Positions 1 to 7,626 are shown, numbered from the stretch's first letter. The stretch is 60,542 nt of DNA from Solirubrobacterales bacterium (GCA_020438425.1 JAGQUQ010000005.1:1-60542), one strand, 5' to 3'. Numbers and translations: made by a program. The notes: generated from the letters alone by a model not told the origin.

Positions 1-2
1 TC

Positions 3-209
3 CAGACCCAGAAGGCCAGGCCTCACCCGGTGGTTCTGGCGGGAACCGACTTCTGGCAGGACCTGATCGACTGGGTCGCCCGCAGGCTGGCTGGCGAAGG
101 CCGGATTTCGCCGGCCGACATGGACCTGCTCACGGTCTGCGACGAGGACGACGAGATCGTCGCCAATGCGATTCGGGGCCTGCCGAACCTGCCTTACGGC
201 CTGGCTTAA
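3..209 (+). CDS. LOG family protein (TIGR00730-like), C-terminal fragment
   Basis: Only the last 68 codons are in the window; the 5' part lies off the left edge. The frame ends at TAA 207-209. The readable peptide contains PVVLAGTDFWQDLIDWV, then EGRISPADMDLLTV and a DEDDEIV segment. This matches the usual C-terminus of LOG-family Rossmann proteins (nucleoside 5'-monophosphate phosphoribohydrolases of the lysine-decarboxylase-like fold), where a Trp-rich helix is followed by a 'G-x-I-S-x-x-D-L-D-L-L-x-V-x-D' stretch. The catalytic PGGxGTxxE motif would be upstream and is not visible, so activity cannot be judged. The stop codon lies inside the conserved TTAAC that begins the downstream two-hairpin element. 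Confidence 0.7.
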   Translation, partial: QTQKARPHPVVLAGTDFWQDLIDWVARRLAGEGRISPADMDLLTVCDEDDEIVANAIRGLPNLPYGLA

Positions 210-293
210 CTGCAGTCGGTCCGGTCTTCGCCGGACCTCCATTTGCGCACCCGCCCCTCCCATTCGAAGCAACTGATGGTTGGGAGGGGCTCT
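206..293 (+). repeat. Two-hairpin intergenic element, copy A
   Basis: The element begins with TTAACTGCAGTC and has two stems. Stem 1 is GGTCCGG (218-224) with CCGGACC (231-237), 7 bp around a TCTTCG loop. Stem 2 is GCCCCTCCC (253-261) with GGGAGGGGC (282-290), 9 bp, preceded by ACCCG and followed by TCT, with GATGGTT just before the 3' arm. The same plan recurs five more times in the window with different stem sequences. Here it directly follows the LOG gene in the same sense and precedes an ArsR gene. It could act as a terminator, a 3'-end processing site, or a REP-like repeat; no T-run follows stem 2. Confidence 0.8.
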
Positions 294-314
294 GATAGAA
301 GGTCTTCACAGTTA

Positions 315-328
315 CAACTCGCTGGTTG
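315..328. promoter_or_regulatory. Candidate ArsR operator upstream of the regulator
   Basis: CAACTCGCTGGTTG has CAAC/GTTG arms and aligns without gaps to the stronger palindrome CAACTACTTAGTTG at 747-760 in front of the next genes. It lies about 30 bp before the regulator start, which suggests autoregulation. Further GGTTG half sites follow at 332-343. This is inference from the shared pattern. Confidence 0.45.
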
Positions 329-356
329 CGTGGTTGTCTGGTTGTAGGCTTTGCCC

Positions 357-692
357 ATGGCCCTCCCCACTCCGCTTCCGCCTGAACTGGTCGAACTGAT
401 CACCGCCCGCTTCAAGCTGCTCTCCGAGCCGATGCGGATCCGCATCCTCGACCAGCTGCGGGAAGGCGAGCAGAGCGTAGGCGGGCTGGCCGAGATCCTC
501 GACACCAGCCAGCAGAACGTTTCCAAGCACCTCCAGGCGCTCTACGGTGGTGGCGCGGTCAGCCGCCGCAAGGAAGGCAACACTGTCTTCTACGGGATCG
601 CCGACGAGAGCCTGCTGGCGATGTGCGAGGTGGTCTGCGACGGAGTCGAGGCCCGCATCGCCGAGTTGAGCCAGCTGGTTTCCCGAAACTAG
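357..692 (+). CDS. ArsR family winged-helix transcriptional regulator
   Basis: About 111 residues, the usual size for ArsR/SmtB repressors. The core reads ARFKLLSEPMRIRILDQL, followed by the helix-turn-helix stretch LAEILDTSQQNVSKHLQAL and the beta-wing RRKEGNTVFYGI, a textbook ArsR layout. No Cys-rich metal-binding site (such as ELCVCDL) is present, so it probably does not sense arsenic or cadmium in the classic way. The ATG at 357 is preferred; a TTG two codons earlier is possible. No clear Shine-Dalgarno is seen, so the transcript may be leaderless. It lies just upstream of the DUF2892/MMPL pair and shares operator-like palindromes with it, so it most likely represses that cassette and itself. 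Confidence 0.88.
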   Translation: MALPTPLPPELVELITARFKLLSEPMRIRILDQLREGEQSVGGLAEILDTSQQNVSKHLQALYGGGAVSRRKEGNTVFYGIADESLLAMCEVVCDGVEARIAELSQLVSRN

Positions 693-746
693 CCGGGGTC
701 TGCGGCCCTTCACCTTGCCGCCAGCCCGAATCGCTGCTAGAGTATT

Positions 747-760
747 CAACTACTTAGTTG
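747..760. promoter_or_regulatory. Palindromic operator before the DUF2892-MMPL cassette
   Basis: CAACTA-CT-TAGTTG is a perfect 6-bp inverted repeat with a 2-bp centre, 28 bp before the Shine-Dalgarno of the membrane cassette. Its position and similarity to the site at 315-328 make it the likely binding site of the upstream ArsR protein. Confidence 0.6.
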
Positions 761-787
761 TAAACTTGTTTATCTGAAGGAGTGACG

Positions 788-1033
788 ATGTCGACGAGTT
801 GTGAAACCGGACAGAAGAGTGGCTGGTACCTGGAGCGGGTGCTCTTCGCCATGGCAGGTACGGTCAGTCTCGTTGGTGGCGCCCTGGCGCTGCTGGTCTC
901 CCCCTGGTTCGCGCTCCTGCCCGTCCTCGCCGGAATCAACCAGTGGCTTTTCGTAATCGTCGGAGCCTGCCCGGCCTCGTTCGTCCTCAGCCGGGTTACC
1001 TCCCTCAGGTCTGCTGCCGAGCTGAGCCGATGA
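788..1033 (+). CDS. Small membrane protein, DUF2892/YgaP-like
   Basis: About 81 residues with two hydrophobic helices (roughly residues 21-40 and 43-62) and the motif GACPASFVLSRV after the second one. This resembles the N-x-x-G-x-C-P-x-x-x-x-L signature of DUF2892 inner-membrane proteins. ATG 788 is chosen because GAAGGAG at 775-781 lies 6 bp upstream; the GTG at 782 would touch that site. Its stop overlaps the MMPL start by 4 bp (ATGA at 1030), so the two are translationally coupled. The function is unknown. DUF2892 domains often accompany rhodanese or redox genes, and the single Cys could be redox active, but nothing here proves that. Confidence 0.75.
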   Translation: MSTSCETGQKSGWYLERVLFAMAGTVSLVGGALALLVSPWFALLPVLAGINQWLFVIVGACPASFVLSRVTSLRSAAELSR

Positions 1034-3132
1034 GCACCTATGGACCGATCGGCAGGCTCGGACGCTGGACGACGGAGAATTTCCGTATCGTCGCGGTGGT
1101 CTGGCTGTTGATTGCGGTTGGCCTCGGATTCTTCGCGCCAAAGGCCGAGCATGCCCTCTCGGGGGCCGGTTGGGAAGCAACCGGTTCCGAATCAGTCGAC
1201 GCCAGAAAGCTCGTCGATGAACAGTTCGGCGGCATGTCCTCCTCCGCCCTGATGGTGGTCGTTCACAGCGACCGGGATGCATTCGGCAGCCCCGCCTTCG
1301 ACCGGACAGTCGGGGAAGCAGCGGCGGTGCTGAAGGACTCCGACGAGGTGAAGGCGGTCGTGATGCCTTCCAGGCGGAACTGGGTTTCCGCTGACGGTCG
1401 CACTGCGGTGATCCAGGCCGGCGCGGCCGCAGATTCCAATCAGATGGTTCGCGCTGCTGACGACATCAAGGAAGAACTGGCCAGCCTGGAGACCGGAGGA
1501 ACGACCGTTTCACTCACCGGATCCTCGGGGATGTGGTCCGACTTCAACCAGGCGAACAAGGAAGCGATGATGAAGTCGGAGCTGATCTCCTGGCCGGTGA
1601 CCCTGCTGATCCTGGTCCTGGCTTTCGGATCTCTGGTCGCCGCCGGCCTGCCGCTGATGCTGACGATCATCGGCCTGATGGCCGCAGCGGGTTCGCTCTA
1701 CCTTGGAACCCAGTTCTTCGACATCTCGATCTGGGCGATGAACTTCGCGATGATGTTCGCCCTGGCCCTCGGCATCGACTACGCACTCTTCATCGTGTAC
1801 CGGTTCCGCGGTTCACTTGCCTCCCATGAAGAGACCGGAGACGCGATCGCCGAGACCATGGACACGGCCGGCAAGGCGGTCCTGTTCTCCGGGGTCACGG
1901 TCCTGATCTCGCTGAGCGCGGTGCTGCTGGTGCCGAGCCCGGCCTTCCGTTCGATGGCGATCGGCGTGATGCTGGCGGTCGCCTTCGTGCTTGCCGCTTC
2001 ACTCACCCTGCTGCCGGCCGTGCTCGGCAAGCTCGGGCCCCGGGTCAACCGGCTCAGCCTGCCCTGGGTCCACACAGGGGAACACCGGTCACCGCGGTTC
2101 GCCGCCTGGGGCGAACGAGTCTGGGCCCGCCCTCTGGCCTTCGGCGTCCCGGCACTGCTGGTTCTGCTCGTCCTCTGCATTCCGGTTCTTTCACTCGACA
2201 CCGGGATGCCTTCGATCAAGGTGGTTCCGGAGGCCGACGGATCCCGAACCGGCTATGAACAGATCGCCGATTCCTTCGGTCCCGGTGCTCCCGGCACCCT
2301 CCAGGTGATCGCTCCCGCCAGTGAGAAGGGCCTGGCGACCGGAGTGCTCGAATCCGACGGTGGAATCGCCAGGGTCATGGTCGCGGGAAAGAGCCCGGAA
2401 GGTTCGGTCCTGCTCGCGGCGACACCGACTGTCGATCCATCCGATCCCGCGATGGGAACGACGATAGACCGGCTGCGCGATGAGCTGCCCGAGGGAACCC
2501 TGGTCGGCGGCGCGGCGGCCGAGAACCACGATCTCGAGTCGGCCCTCGCTGACACCACCGCTCCGGCGATCGCGATCGTGATGGCGCTCGGCTTCCTGCT
2601 CCTGCTGGTCGCCCTGCGGGCACCGATTCTCGCCGGGATCGCGGTCCTGACCAACCTGCTCGCGGTCGGCGCCGCCTTCGGCGTGGCTCAACTGATCTTC
2701 CAGCAGGGACACCTGACCGGGCTGTTCGGTTTCGAATCCCAGGGCTTCCTCGACGCCTGGGCACCGGTCTTCTTCTTCGCCATGGTCTTTGCCATCTCGA
2801 TGGACTACTCGGTCTTCCTGCTCAGCTCCGCCCGCGAGCACTGGGAGAAATCGGGCGACCCGAAGGAGGCCGTAGTCGGTGCCATGGCCCACTCCGGCCG
2901 GGTCGTGTTCGCCGCCGCCGGCGTCATGGTGGCCGTGTTCTTCACCTTCGCCCTGTCCGGTCCGCTCCCGCCCCGGGAGATGGGGATCATTCTCGGGGTG
3001 GCGGTGCTGCTCGATGCGGCGCTGGTCCGGCTGCTGCTGCTCCCGGTCCTGATGCGGCTGGCCGGCACCCGCCTCTGGTGGATCCCGACCTGGATCGACC
3101 GGCACCTGCCCAAGGTGAGTTTCGGCCACTGA
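1030..3132 (+). CDS. MMPL family RND-type membrane transporter
   Basis: 700 residues with the duplicated MMPL layout. There is one N-terminal helix (about 20-38), a periplasmic domain rich in MVVVHSDRDAFGSP-type sequence, a five-helix bundle containing FALALGIDYALFIVYRFR, a second soluble domain, and a second bundle containing VFAISMDYSVFLLSSAREHW. The two GIDYALF / SMDYSVF motifs are the proton-relay segments typical of MMPL/HpnN-like exporters (lipid or drug export, driven by the proton gradient). The start ATG overlaps the upstream stop. It is coregulated with an ArsR protein, so it may be induced by a stress or a small hydrophobic compound. The substrate cannot be deduced from sequence. 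Confidence 0.92.
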   Translation: MSTYGPIGRLGRWTTENFRIVAVVWLLIAVGLGFFAPKAEHALSGAGWEATGSESVDARKLVDEQFGGMSSSALMVVVHSDRDAFGSPAFDRTVGEAAAVLKDSDEVKAVVMPSRRNWVSADGRTAVIQAGAAADSNQMVRAADDIKEELASLETGGTTVSLTGSSGMWSDFNQANKEAMMKSELISWPVTLLILVLAFGSLVAAGLPLMLTIIGLMAAAGSLYLGTQFFDISIWAMNFAMMFALALGIDYALFIVYRFRGSLASHEETGDAIAETMDTAGKAVLFSGVTVLISLSAVLLVPSPAFRSMAIGVMLAVAFVLAASLTLLPAVLGKLGPRVNRLSLPWVHTGEHRSPRFAAWGERVWARPLAFGVPALLVLLVLCIPVLSLDTGMPSIKVVPEADGSRTGYEQIADSFGPGAPGTLQVIAPASEKGLATGVLESDGGIARVMVAGKSPEGSVLLAATPTVDPSDPAMGTTIDRLRDELPEGTLVGGAAAENHDLESALADTTAPAIAIVMALGFLLLLVALRAPILAGIAVLTNLLAVGAAFGVAQLIFQQGHLTGLFGFESQGFLDAWAPVFFFAMVFAISMDYSVFLLSSAREHWEKSGDPKEAVVGAMAHSGRVVFAAAGVMVAVFFTFALSGPLPPREMGIILGVAVLLDAALVRLLLLPVLMRLAGTRLWWIPTWIDRHLPKVSFGH

Positions 3133-3156
3133 CCGGGGTCAGCGCCCGGGCAAGAC

Positions 3157-3178
3157 CGGCTGTGCCTTCGGCTAGCCG
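3157..3178. terminator. Hairpin between convergent genes
   Basis: CGGCT (3157-3161) pairs with AGCCG (3174-3178), with an inner GCC/GGC step around TTC. It lies between the MMPL stop and the convergent budA stop and overlaps the latter. There is no T-run, so termination is only suggested. Confidence 0.3.
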
Positions 3179-3951
3179 CGATGCTCGACCCGGCTGATCG
3201 CCTCGTGGGTCGAGGCGGCCAGGTCCGGTGAGCCGAGTTCCAGGCCGGGCGGCAGTTCGATGTGGAGATCATCAGAGTGCTGGACCAGCGCGACGCCCGA
3301 ATCGATCGACAGGTCGAGCACGTGACCGCCCCGGGTCAGGGCCCGGTCGACGAAGTGGAAGTGGTACCCGCCGATCTCCACTCCTTCGACCCAGGCGGGA
3401 AAGCGGAAGCCGATCAGGCTGCCATCGACAGGGCCAAACTCGAACACGTTCTGATCGGCCACGACCTCGCCCAGACTGCGGTATGGAGGGTGCTGGCGGG
3501 GAACCGAGCGGGCCTTCACCGACCCGAACCTGCCGTCGATCCTGAATACCGCAACCGGCGCTTCGGCCCGGTCCCCGTCAAGTAACTCCTCGAGCCCGGC
3601 AAGATCCATCGGTCCGGTGACCGGCAGCTCGCGGTCCGGGCTGAAACGGCTGACCACGGCGAATGGGGTTCGCTCGTCGGGGTCGATCTCGTTCAGGGAC
3701 CCTTCCACGTCGGCCCGGAAGAAGCGACCGTCGATCGCGATCATTTCCCCGTCGAGACCGTTCAGGGTGCCGATCCCGGTGTCGCCCTCCCCGGCCAGTT
3801 CAGCGAAGGTCAGATCCCCTTCGTAGGCACCATCGAGCAGGGCCGAGACGGTGGAGGCCTGAAACAGCGCGTGATCGTCGTGCCCCGCGTGGAGATCCTC
3901 GTGCCGCATCGCCTCGACGTGAAGCGAGCGGATGGTCGATTCCTCGATCAC
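3172..3951 (-). CDS. budA: Alpha-acetolactate decarboxylase
   Basis: 259 residues, normal length. It converts 2-acetolactate to acetoin. Family signatures are clear: FQASTVSALLDGAYEGDLTF near residue 30, GDTGIGTLNGLDGEMIAIDG (about 56-75), PPYRSLGEVVADQNVFEF, and the zinc-binding segment GGYHFHFVDRALTRGGHVLD (about 194-213), which carries the metal-ligand histidines. No signal peptide, so cytoplasmic. The ATG overlaps the stop of the upstream LMW phosphatase gene by 4 bp, so the two are translationally coupled. No acetolactate synthase is in the window; the enzyme may use acetolactate from the valine pathway. The link to a phosphatase is unusual. Confidence 0.93.
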   Translation of the reverse strand: MIEESTIRSLHVEAMRHEDLHAGHDDHALFQASTVSALLDGAYEGDLTFAELAGEGDTGIGTLNGLDGEMIAIDGRFFRADVEGSLNEIDPDERTPFAVVSRFSPDRELPVTGPMDLAGLEELLDGDRAEAPVAVFRIDGRFGSVKARSVPRQHPPYRSLGEVVADQNVFEFGPVDGSLIGFRFPAWVEGVEIGGYHFHFVDRALTRGGHVLDLSIDSGVALVQHSDDLHIELPPGLELGSPDLAASTHEAISRVEHRG

Positions 3952-4397
3952 CGGCGGACCGTTTCGAGCAGGATCACGCTGCCCCGTTCAAGGATGTCCA
4001 GAACCTCGTCGAATCCGTCTTCTCCGCCGTAGTAGGGATCCGGTACGTCCAGATCCCCTTCGCCAGCCATCTCCCGGAAGAGCCGGACTTTCTCCGGGTC
4101 GGCCCCTTCCATCGCCAGCAGATTCGCGTGGTTGGACCGGTCCATGGCGAGGATCAGGTCGAAATACCCGAAATCGGCGGGCTCCACCTGGCGGGCAGTG
4201 CCACCGATTGCGACTCCCCTTTCGGTCGCCGCCGCGATCGCGCGCGGATCGGCCGGACTTCCCACATGCCAATCCCCGGTTCCGGCCGAGTCGATCTCGA
4301 ACCCCTCGAGTCCTTCCCTTTCGATCAGGCCTCTCATCACGGCCTCGGCCGAGGGGGAGCGGCAGATATTGCCGAGACAGACGAAAAGGATTCTCAA
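3948..4397 (-). CDS. Low molecular weight protein-tyrosine phosphatase
   Basis: 149 residues. The P-loop CLGNICRS at residues 7-14 gives the CX5R nucleophile Cys7 and Arg13, and DPYYGG near residue 120 supplies the general-acid Asp. Both are needed for a working LMW-PTP. The SAGT and AMDRSNHANL segments are also typical. It is a cytoplasmic enzyme removing phosphate from tyrosine; arsenate reductases share the fold, but the DPYYGG loop favours a phosphatase. It is first of a two-gene unit with budA, overlapping by 4 bp. The partner tyrosine kinase is not visible here. Confidence 0.93.
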   Translation of the reverse strand: MRILFVCLGNICRSPSAEAVMRGLIEREGLEGFEIDSAGTGDWHVGSPADPRAIAAATERGVAIGGTARQVEPADFGYFDLILAMDRSNHANLLAMEGADPEKVRLFREMAGEGDLDVPDPYYGGEDGFDEVLDILERGSVILLETVRR

Positions 4398-4405
4398 GGG
4401 ACCGG

Positions 4406-4903
4406 CTACTGACCGATGAATCCGCGCAGGTTCGCGACCTGGCGCTGCAGCTGCTGGATCTGGTTGTTCTGCTTGTTGATCCGGCCGTTCAGCTGATTGA
4501 AGTCCTGTTGCTGGTCGTTTTCGACCTGGGCGATCTCGTTCGCGAGTTCGTTGTCCCGGCTCTTCAGCGAGTTGAGCTGGTTGCGCAAATTGCGATTCTG
4601 TCTGGTCAGCTTCTTGATCCTGGCGCTGTTGCCGTTGATCTTCTTGACCAGGTTCTTCTCGCCGGCAGTGAGCTGATTGACCAGCTTCTCGGCCTCCGAC
4701 TTCTGGCTGGCCTCGATCTGGTCCTGCCTCGACTGGGCTTCCTGGAACTTCTGCTCGACCAGGGCCTGGACCTCGCTGGTCTGACTGGCGTCGGAATCCA
4801 CCGCATCCTTCGCGTTATAGGCAGTAATGGTTCCGAGGACACCCAGGAGAATGCCCACTACGCCGAAGACGATGGCCAGAGTCGCTTTCGTGTTGCCGCT
4901 CAT
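4406..4903 (-). CDS. Membrane-anchored coiled-coil protein of unknown function
   Basis: 165 residues. One transmembrane helix lies at about 9-28 (LAIVFGVVGILLGVLGTITA), followed by a long Gln/Asn/Lys/Glu-rich helix from about residue 45 to the C-terminus with heptad-like spacing of Leu/Ile/Val (e.g. NRNLRNQLNSLKSRDNELAN). This predicts an extended coiled coil outside or inside the membrane, ending in LRGFIGQ. No enzyme motif is present and no family is recognised. It sits between secG and the LMW phosphatase on the same strand. Such proteins often act as envelope spacers or scaffold partners, but that is only analogy. Confidence 0.7.
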   Translation of the reverse strand: MSGNTKATLAIVFGVVGILLGVLGTITAYNAKDAVDSDASQTSEVQALVEQKFQEAQSRQDQIEASQKSEAEKLVNQLTAGEKNLVKKINGNSARIKKLTRQNRNLRNQLNSLKSRDNELANEIAQVENDQQQDFNQLNGRINKQNNQIQQLQRQVANLRGFIGQ

Positions 4904-4939
4904 GCGGCGCAGACTACCGGCGTTTGGAACAGGCGAGGA

Positions 4940-5164
4940 TCAGAGCTTGATCAGCAGGATCGTGTTCAGTGTGAACAGGATCGCCGTGACCACCGTGGCG
5001 CGATCGAGATTCTGCTCGACCATCGAACCACCGCCGACCGAACTGCCGCCACCGCCGATGCCGAAAGCACCGGAAAGTCCCGCGTCCTTGCCCGAGTGCA
5101 GCAGCACCAGGAAGATCAGCAGCACCGAAAGGAATACCTGTATGACGGCCATGATCGTGTACAT
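4940..5164 (-). CDS. secG: Preprotein translocase subunit SecG
   Basis: 74 residues with the SecG plan: an N-terminal helix (MAVIQVFLSVLLIFLVLLHS), the cytoplasmic loop GKDAGLSGAFGIGGGGSSVGG, and a second helix (ATVVTAILFTLNTILLI). The LLHSGK...GLS...FGG-like segment is the SecG hallmark. It is the non-essential third subunit of the SecYEG channel and aids SecA-driven export. ATG 5164 is used; an ATG four codons later would also fit. It is on the same strand as the ccm genes, 13 bp from the preceding one. Confidence 0.88.
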   Translation of the reverse strand: MYTIMAVIQVFLSVLLIFLVLLHSGKDAGLSGAFGIGGGGSSVGGGSMVEQNLDRATVVTAILFTLNTILLIKL

Positions 5165-5176
5165 CGGCCAGCGATT

Positions 5177-5455
5177 CTAGCTTTCTTTGCCCTTGAGTGC
5201 CTCGAGCCGGTCGAGAATGTCGACCGCCTCCCGCCTCAGTTCGGCATCGAGCTCGTTGAAATCCTGCTCCGAGAGCTTGCCCGATTCGCGGTCCATCTCG
5301 GCGTCCCGGATCTCCCGGTACTTGGCCTCCCGGGCCGCCTGAAGCGCGGCGATTTCCGGGTCCTCGGCAGTCGAGGCACCACGGTTTCGCCAGAACGGCA
5401 TGGTCACGAAAAGGCCGACCAGGACCAGCAGAATCAGGAACCAGACCAGGGTCAT
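5177..5455 (-). CDS. CcmI-like small membrane protein of cytochrome c maturation
   Basis: 92 residues. An N-terminal helix (VWFLILLVLVGLFVTMPFW) is followed by a charged helical region with REAKYREIRDAEMDRESGKLSEQDFNEL. This pattern, a membrane anchor followed by a helix containing 'E-x-D-x-x-x-G-x-L-S-x-x-D-(F/Y)-x-x-L', is that of the N-terminal part of CcmI/CycH, which helps present apocytochrome to the haem lyase. The C-terminal TPR part of proteobacterial CcmI is absent, as in short actinobacterial versions. The ATG overlaps the ccmF stop by 4 bp, supporting a shared job. Confidence 0.65.
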   Translation of the reverse strand: MTLVWFLILLVLVGLFVTMPFWRNRGASTAEDPEIAALQAAREAKYREIRDAEMDRESGKLSEQDFNELDAELRREAVDILDRLEALKGKES

Positions 5456-7626
5456 GTCGCCTTCCTCCGCCTGAAGAGGCCGCTCGGCCAGGCGGCAAAG
5501 AGGGCTCCGATGATTGCGATGATCGCGCCGATCCAGATCCAGGTAACCATCGGGCTGATGATCACCCTGATCGTCACCGGCAGGGCCGGACTGTCATCGC
5601 GATAGCCCTCGATCACCTTGGCGGTGGTGCGGTCCAGCAGGTCGATCGCGGCCAGGCTGATCTCTTCGGCCTTGCCCGGATCCGCCTGGACCACCGGCAG
5701 CACCTTTTCCCTCATGTAGGTCGCGAAGAGCGAATCCGCCAGCCGGGCCCGCCGCTCGAACTCGGTCGTGTTCGGCTCGACCGCGACCCAGAAGTCGGTT
5801 CGCATTCCCGCCTTCAGCCCGACCTCGCTGGTCGCCTCGCCGTCGAAATGGGAGGCGATGCTGCGGGTGCCCTGGGTTACCTGGTGGTACTGACGGGTCG
5901 GGTGGAGCTCGGCGAAAGACTTGCCCTTGCGGTCCACCTGGAGGTTGGCCCCGAAGATCAGGGCCTGGTCACTGGTCGCGATGGTGGGGCTGAGGTAGGT
6001 CACCGTGTAGTCGTCGATCTGCGCCGACTCGCCGGGCTTCAACTTGATGTCTTCCTTGGTTTCGAAGCTGGAGGAAGCGGCGATCCCGACCAGCAGCACG
6101 ACCAGACCGAGGTGGACCACGTAGCCGCCGTAACGGCGACGGTTCCTGACCGCGTTCGACCAGATCGCCCCGGCCATCGACCCGCCGGCTCCGCGCTTGC
6201 GGGCGGCGGCGGCCCGCCAGGTTTCCTGGATCAGGGCGGAAACCGTGAATGCCGCAAGGGTGAAGGTGATCAGGGCCCATATGCTGTCGGCGGCATCGGT
6301 GAAGAGCAACAGCAGGACAAAGTCGATCGCCGCCACGACCAGCGGGATCGTGAACACCCGTTTCGCTCCCTGCCAGGAGATCCGCCGCCAGGACATCATC
6401 GGTCCGATCCCGGTGAACAGGACCAGCAGCACCGCCACCGGGGTTGTGTAACGGTCGAACCAGGGTGCGGCCAGGGTCGAGCGGGTCCCGGTCAGAAGCT
6501 CGGAGATCAGCGGGAAGAAGGTGCCCCAGAAGACGATCGCGCAGAGGGCGATCAGCAGCAGGTTGTTGATCAGGAAGACCGCTTCACGGGAGGCGAGCGA
6601 GTCGATTCTTCGCTCGGATCGGAGAATGTCGAGTCGGGAGATGATCAGCCAGGTCGAGCCGACGACCACCACGCCGATCAGGGCGAGGAAGTAGGGGCCG
6701 ACCGTGCTGTCGCCGAAGGCGTGGATCGATTCGAGCACCCCGGAGCGAACCAGGAAGGTGCCGAGCAGGGCGAGGCTGAAGCTGGCCACGATCAGGCTCG
6801 CGTTCCAGACCTTGAGCATGCCCCGCTTCTCCTGGACCATGATCGAGTGGATGTAGGCGGTGGTGATCAGCCAGGGCATCATCGACGCGTTCTCGACGGG
6901 GTCCCAGGCCCAGTAGCCGCCCCAGCCGAGTTCGGTGTAGGACCAGCGGGCGCCGAGGATGATGCCGATCGAGAGGAAGGTCCAGGCGATCAGGGCGAAG
7001 CCGCGGGTCGACTTGACCCAGGCCGCGTCAACCCGCCGGCTGAGCAGCGCGCCGATCGCGAAGGCGAAGGGAACGGTCAGCGACACGTAGCCCGTGTAGA
7101 GCATCGGCGGGTGGATGATCATCGACGGGTGCTGGAGCAGCGGGTTCAGCCCGTTGCCGTCAACCGGAACCGGATCAAGCACCTCGAAGGGGTTCACCCC
7201 GCCACCGAAGAGCATCAGCCCGGTGAAGAAGATCGCGACCCCCATCATCACCGCGGTTGCCCAGGGGACCAGGTCGCGCAGCTTGTGCCTGGTCGCGGCC
7301 AGCGAAATGGCCGACACGATGCCGAGGATGAAGGCCCAGAGGAGCAGCGAGCCCTGCTGGCTCGACCACATCGCCGTGAACTTGTAGAAGGTCGGTGTGT
7401 CGATCGAAGAGTGACTGGCGACCACGGCGAAACTGAAGTCGCTGGTCAGGAAGGCGTGTTCGATCACGACAACGCAAAGCACGACGAGCGCGCAATACGC
7501 ATAGACCGCATATCGGGATGAATCGACCCAGCGGCGGTCGCCCCGGGTACCGATCAGCGCGGCTACCGCCGCAAAGATCGAAGTCAGGAAGCCAAGCCAG
7601 AGAGCCGCGTTGCCGAGGCTACTGAT
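5452..7626 (-). CDS. ccmF: Cytochrome c-type biogenesis protein CcmF (haem lyase component)
   Basis: Large polytopic protein with the CcmF/CcsA haem-handling motif WGGYWAWDPVENASMMPWL and the family segments TPTFYKFTAMWSSQQGSLLLW and HPSMIIHPPMLYTGYV. The C-terminal soluble domain (about the last 220 residues) is bounded by helices. It joins haem to apocytochrome c on the outer face of the membrane. The first canonical start is GTG 7482, but that would cut the first helix. The frame continues upstream with NAALWLGFLTSIFAAVAALI, a typical CcmF first helix, until TGA. No ATG, GTG or TTG occurs in that stretch. ATC at 7626, inside the ccmE stop region, is the best upstream candidate; CTG 7587 is another. 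The gene identity is certain; the start is not. Confidence 0.88.
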   Translation of the reverse strand: MSSLGNAALWLGFLTSIFAAVAALIGTRGDRRWVDSSRYAVYAYCALVVLCVVVIEHAFLTSDFSFAVVASHSSIDTPTFYKFTAMWSSQQGSLLLWAFILGIVSAISLAATRHKLRDLVPWATAVMMGVAIFFTGLMLFGGGVNPFEVLDPVPVDGNGLNPLLQHPSMIIHPPMLYTGYVSLTVPFAFAIGALLSRRVDAAWVKSTRGFALIAWTFLSIGIILGARWSYTELGWGGYWAWDPVENASMMPWLITTAYIHSIMVQEKRGMLKVWNASLIVASFSLALLGTFLVRSGVLESIHAFGDSTVGPYFLALIGVVVVGSTWLIISRLDILRSERRIDSLASREAVFLINNLLLIALCAIVFWGTFFPLISELLTGTRSTLAAPWFDRYTTPVAVLLVLFTGIGPMMSWRRISWQGAKRVFTIPLVVAAIDFVLLLLFTDAADSIWALITFTLAAFTVSALIQETWRAAAARKRGAGGSMAGAIWSNAVRNRRRYGGYVVHLGLVVLLVGIAASSSFETKEDIKLKPGESAQIDDYTVTYLSPTIATSDQALIFGANLQVDRKGKSFAELHPTRQYHQVTQGTRSIASHFDGEATSEVGLKAGMRTDFWVAVEPNTTEFERRARLADSLFATYMREKVLPVVQADPGKAEEISLAAIDLLDRTTAKVIEGYRDDSPALPVTIRVIISPMVTWIWIGAIIAIIGALFAAWPSGLFRRRKAT

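Noticed and set aside
218..237. Plain UUCG-tetraloop terminator
   Set aside because: The loop closes as CCGG-TCTTCG-CCGG, a hexaloop rather than C(UUCG)G, and no T-run follows either hairpin.
3932..5605. 557-codon open frame on the plus strand
   Set aside because: It runs antisense through the LMW-phosphatase, coiled-coil, secG and ccmI-like genes, and its product has low-complexity Arg/Leu-rich sequence without domains; typical of high-GC antisense frames.
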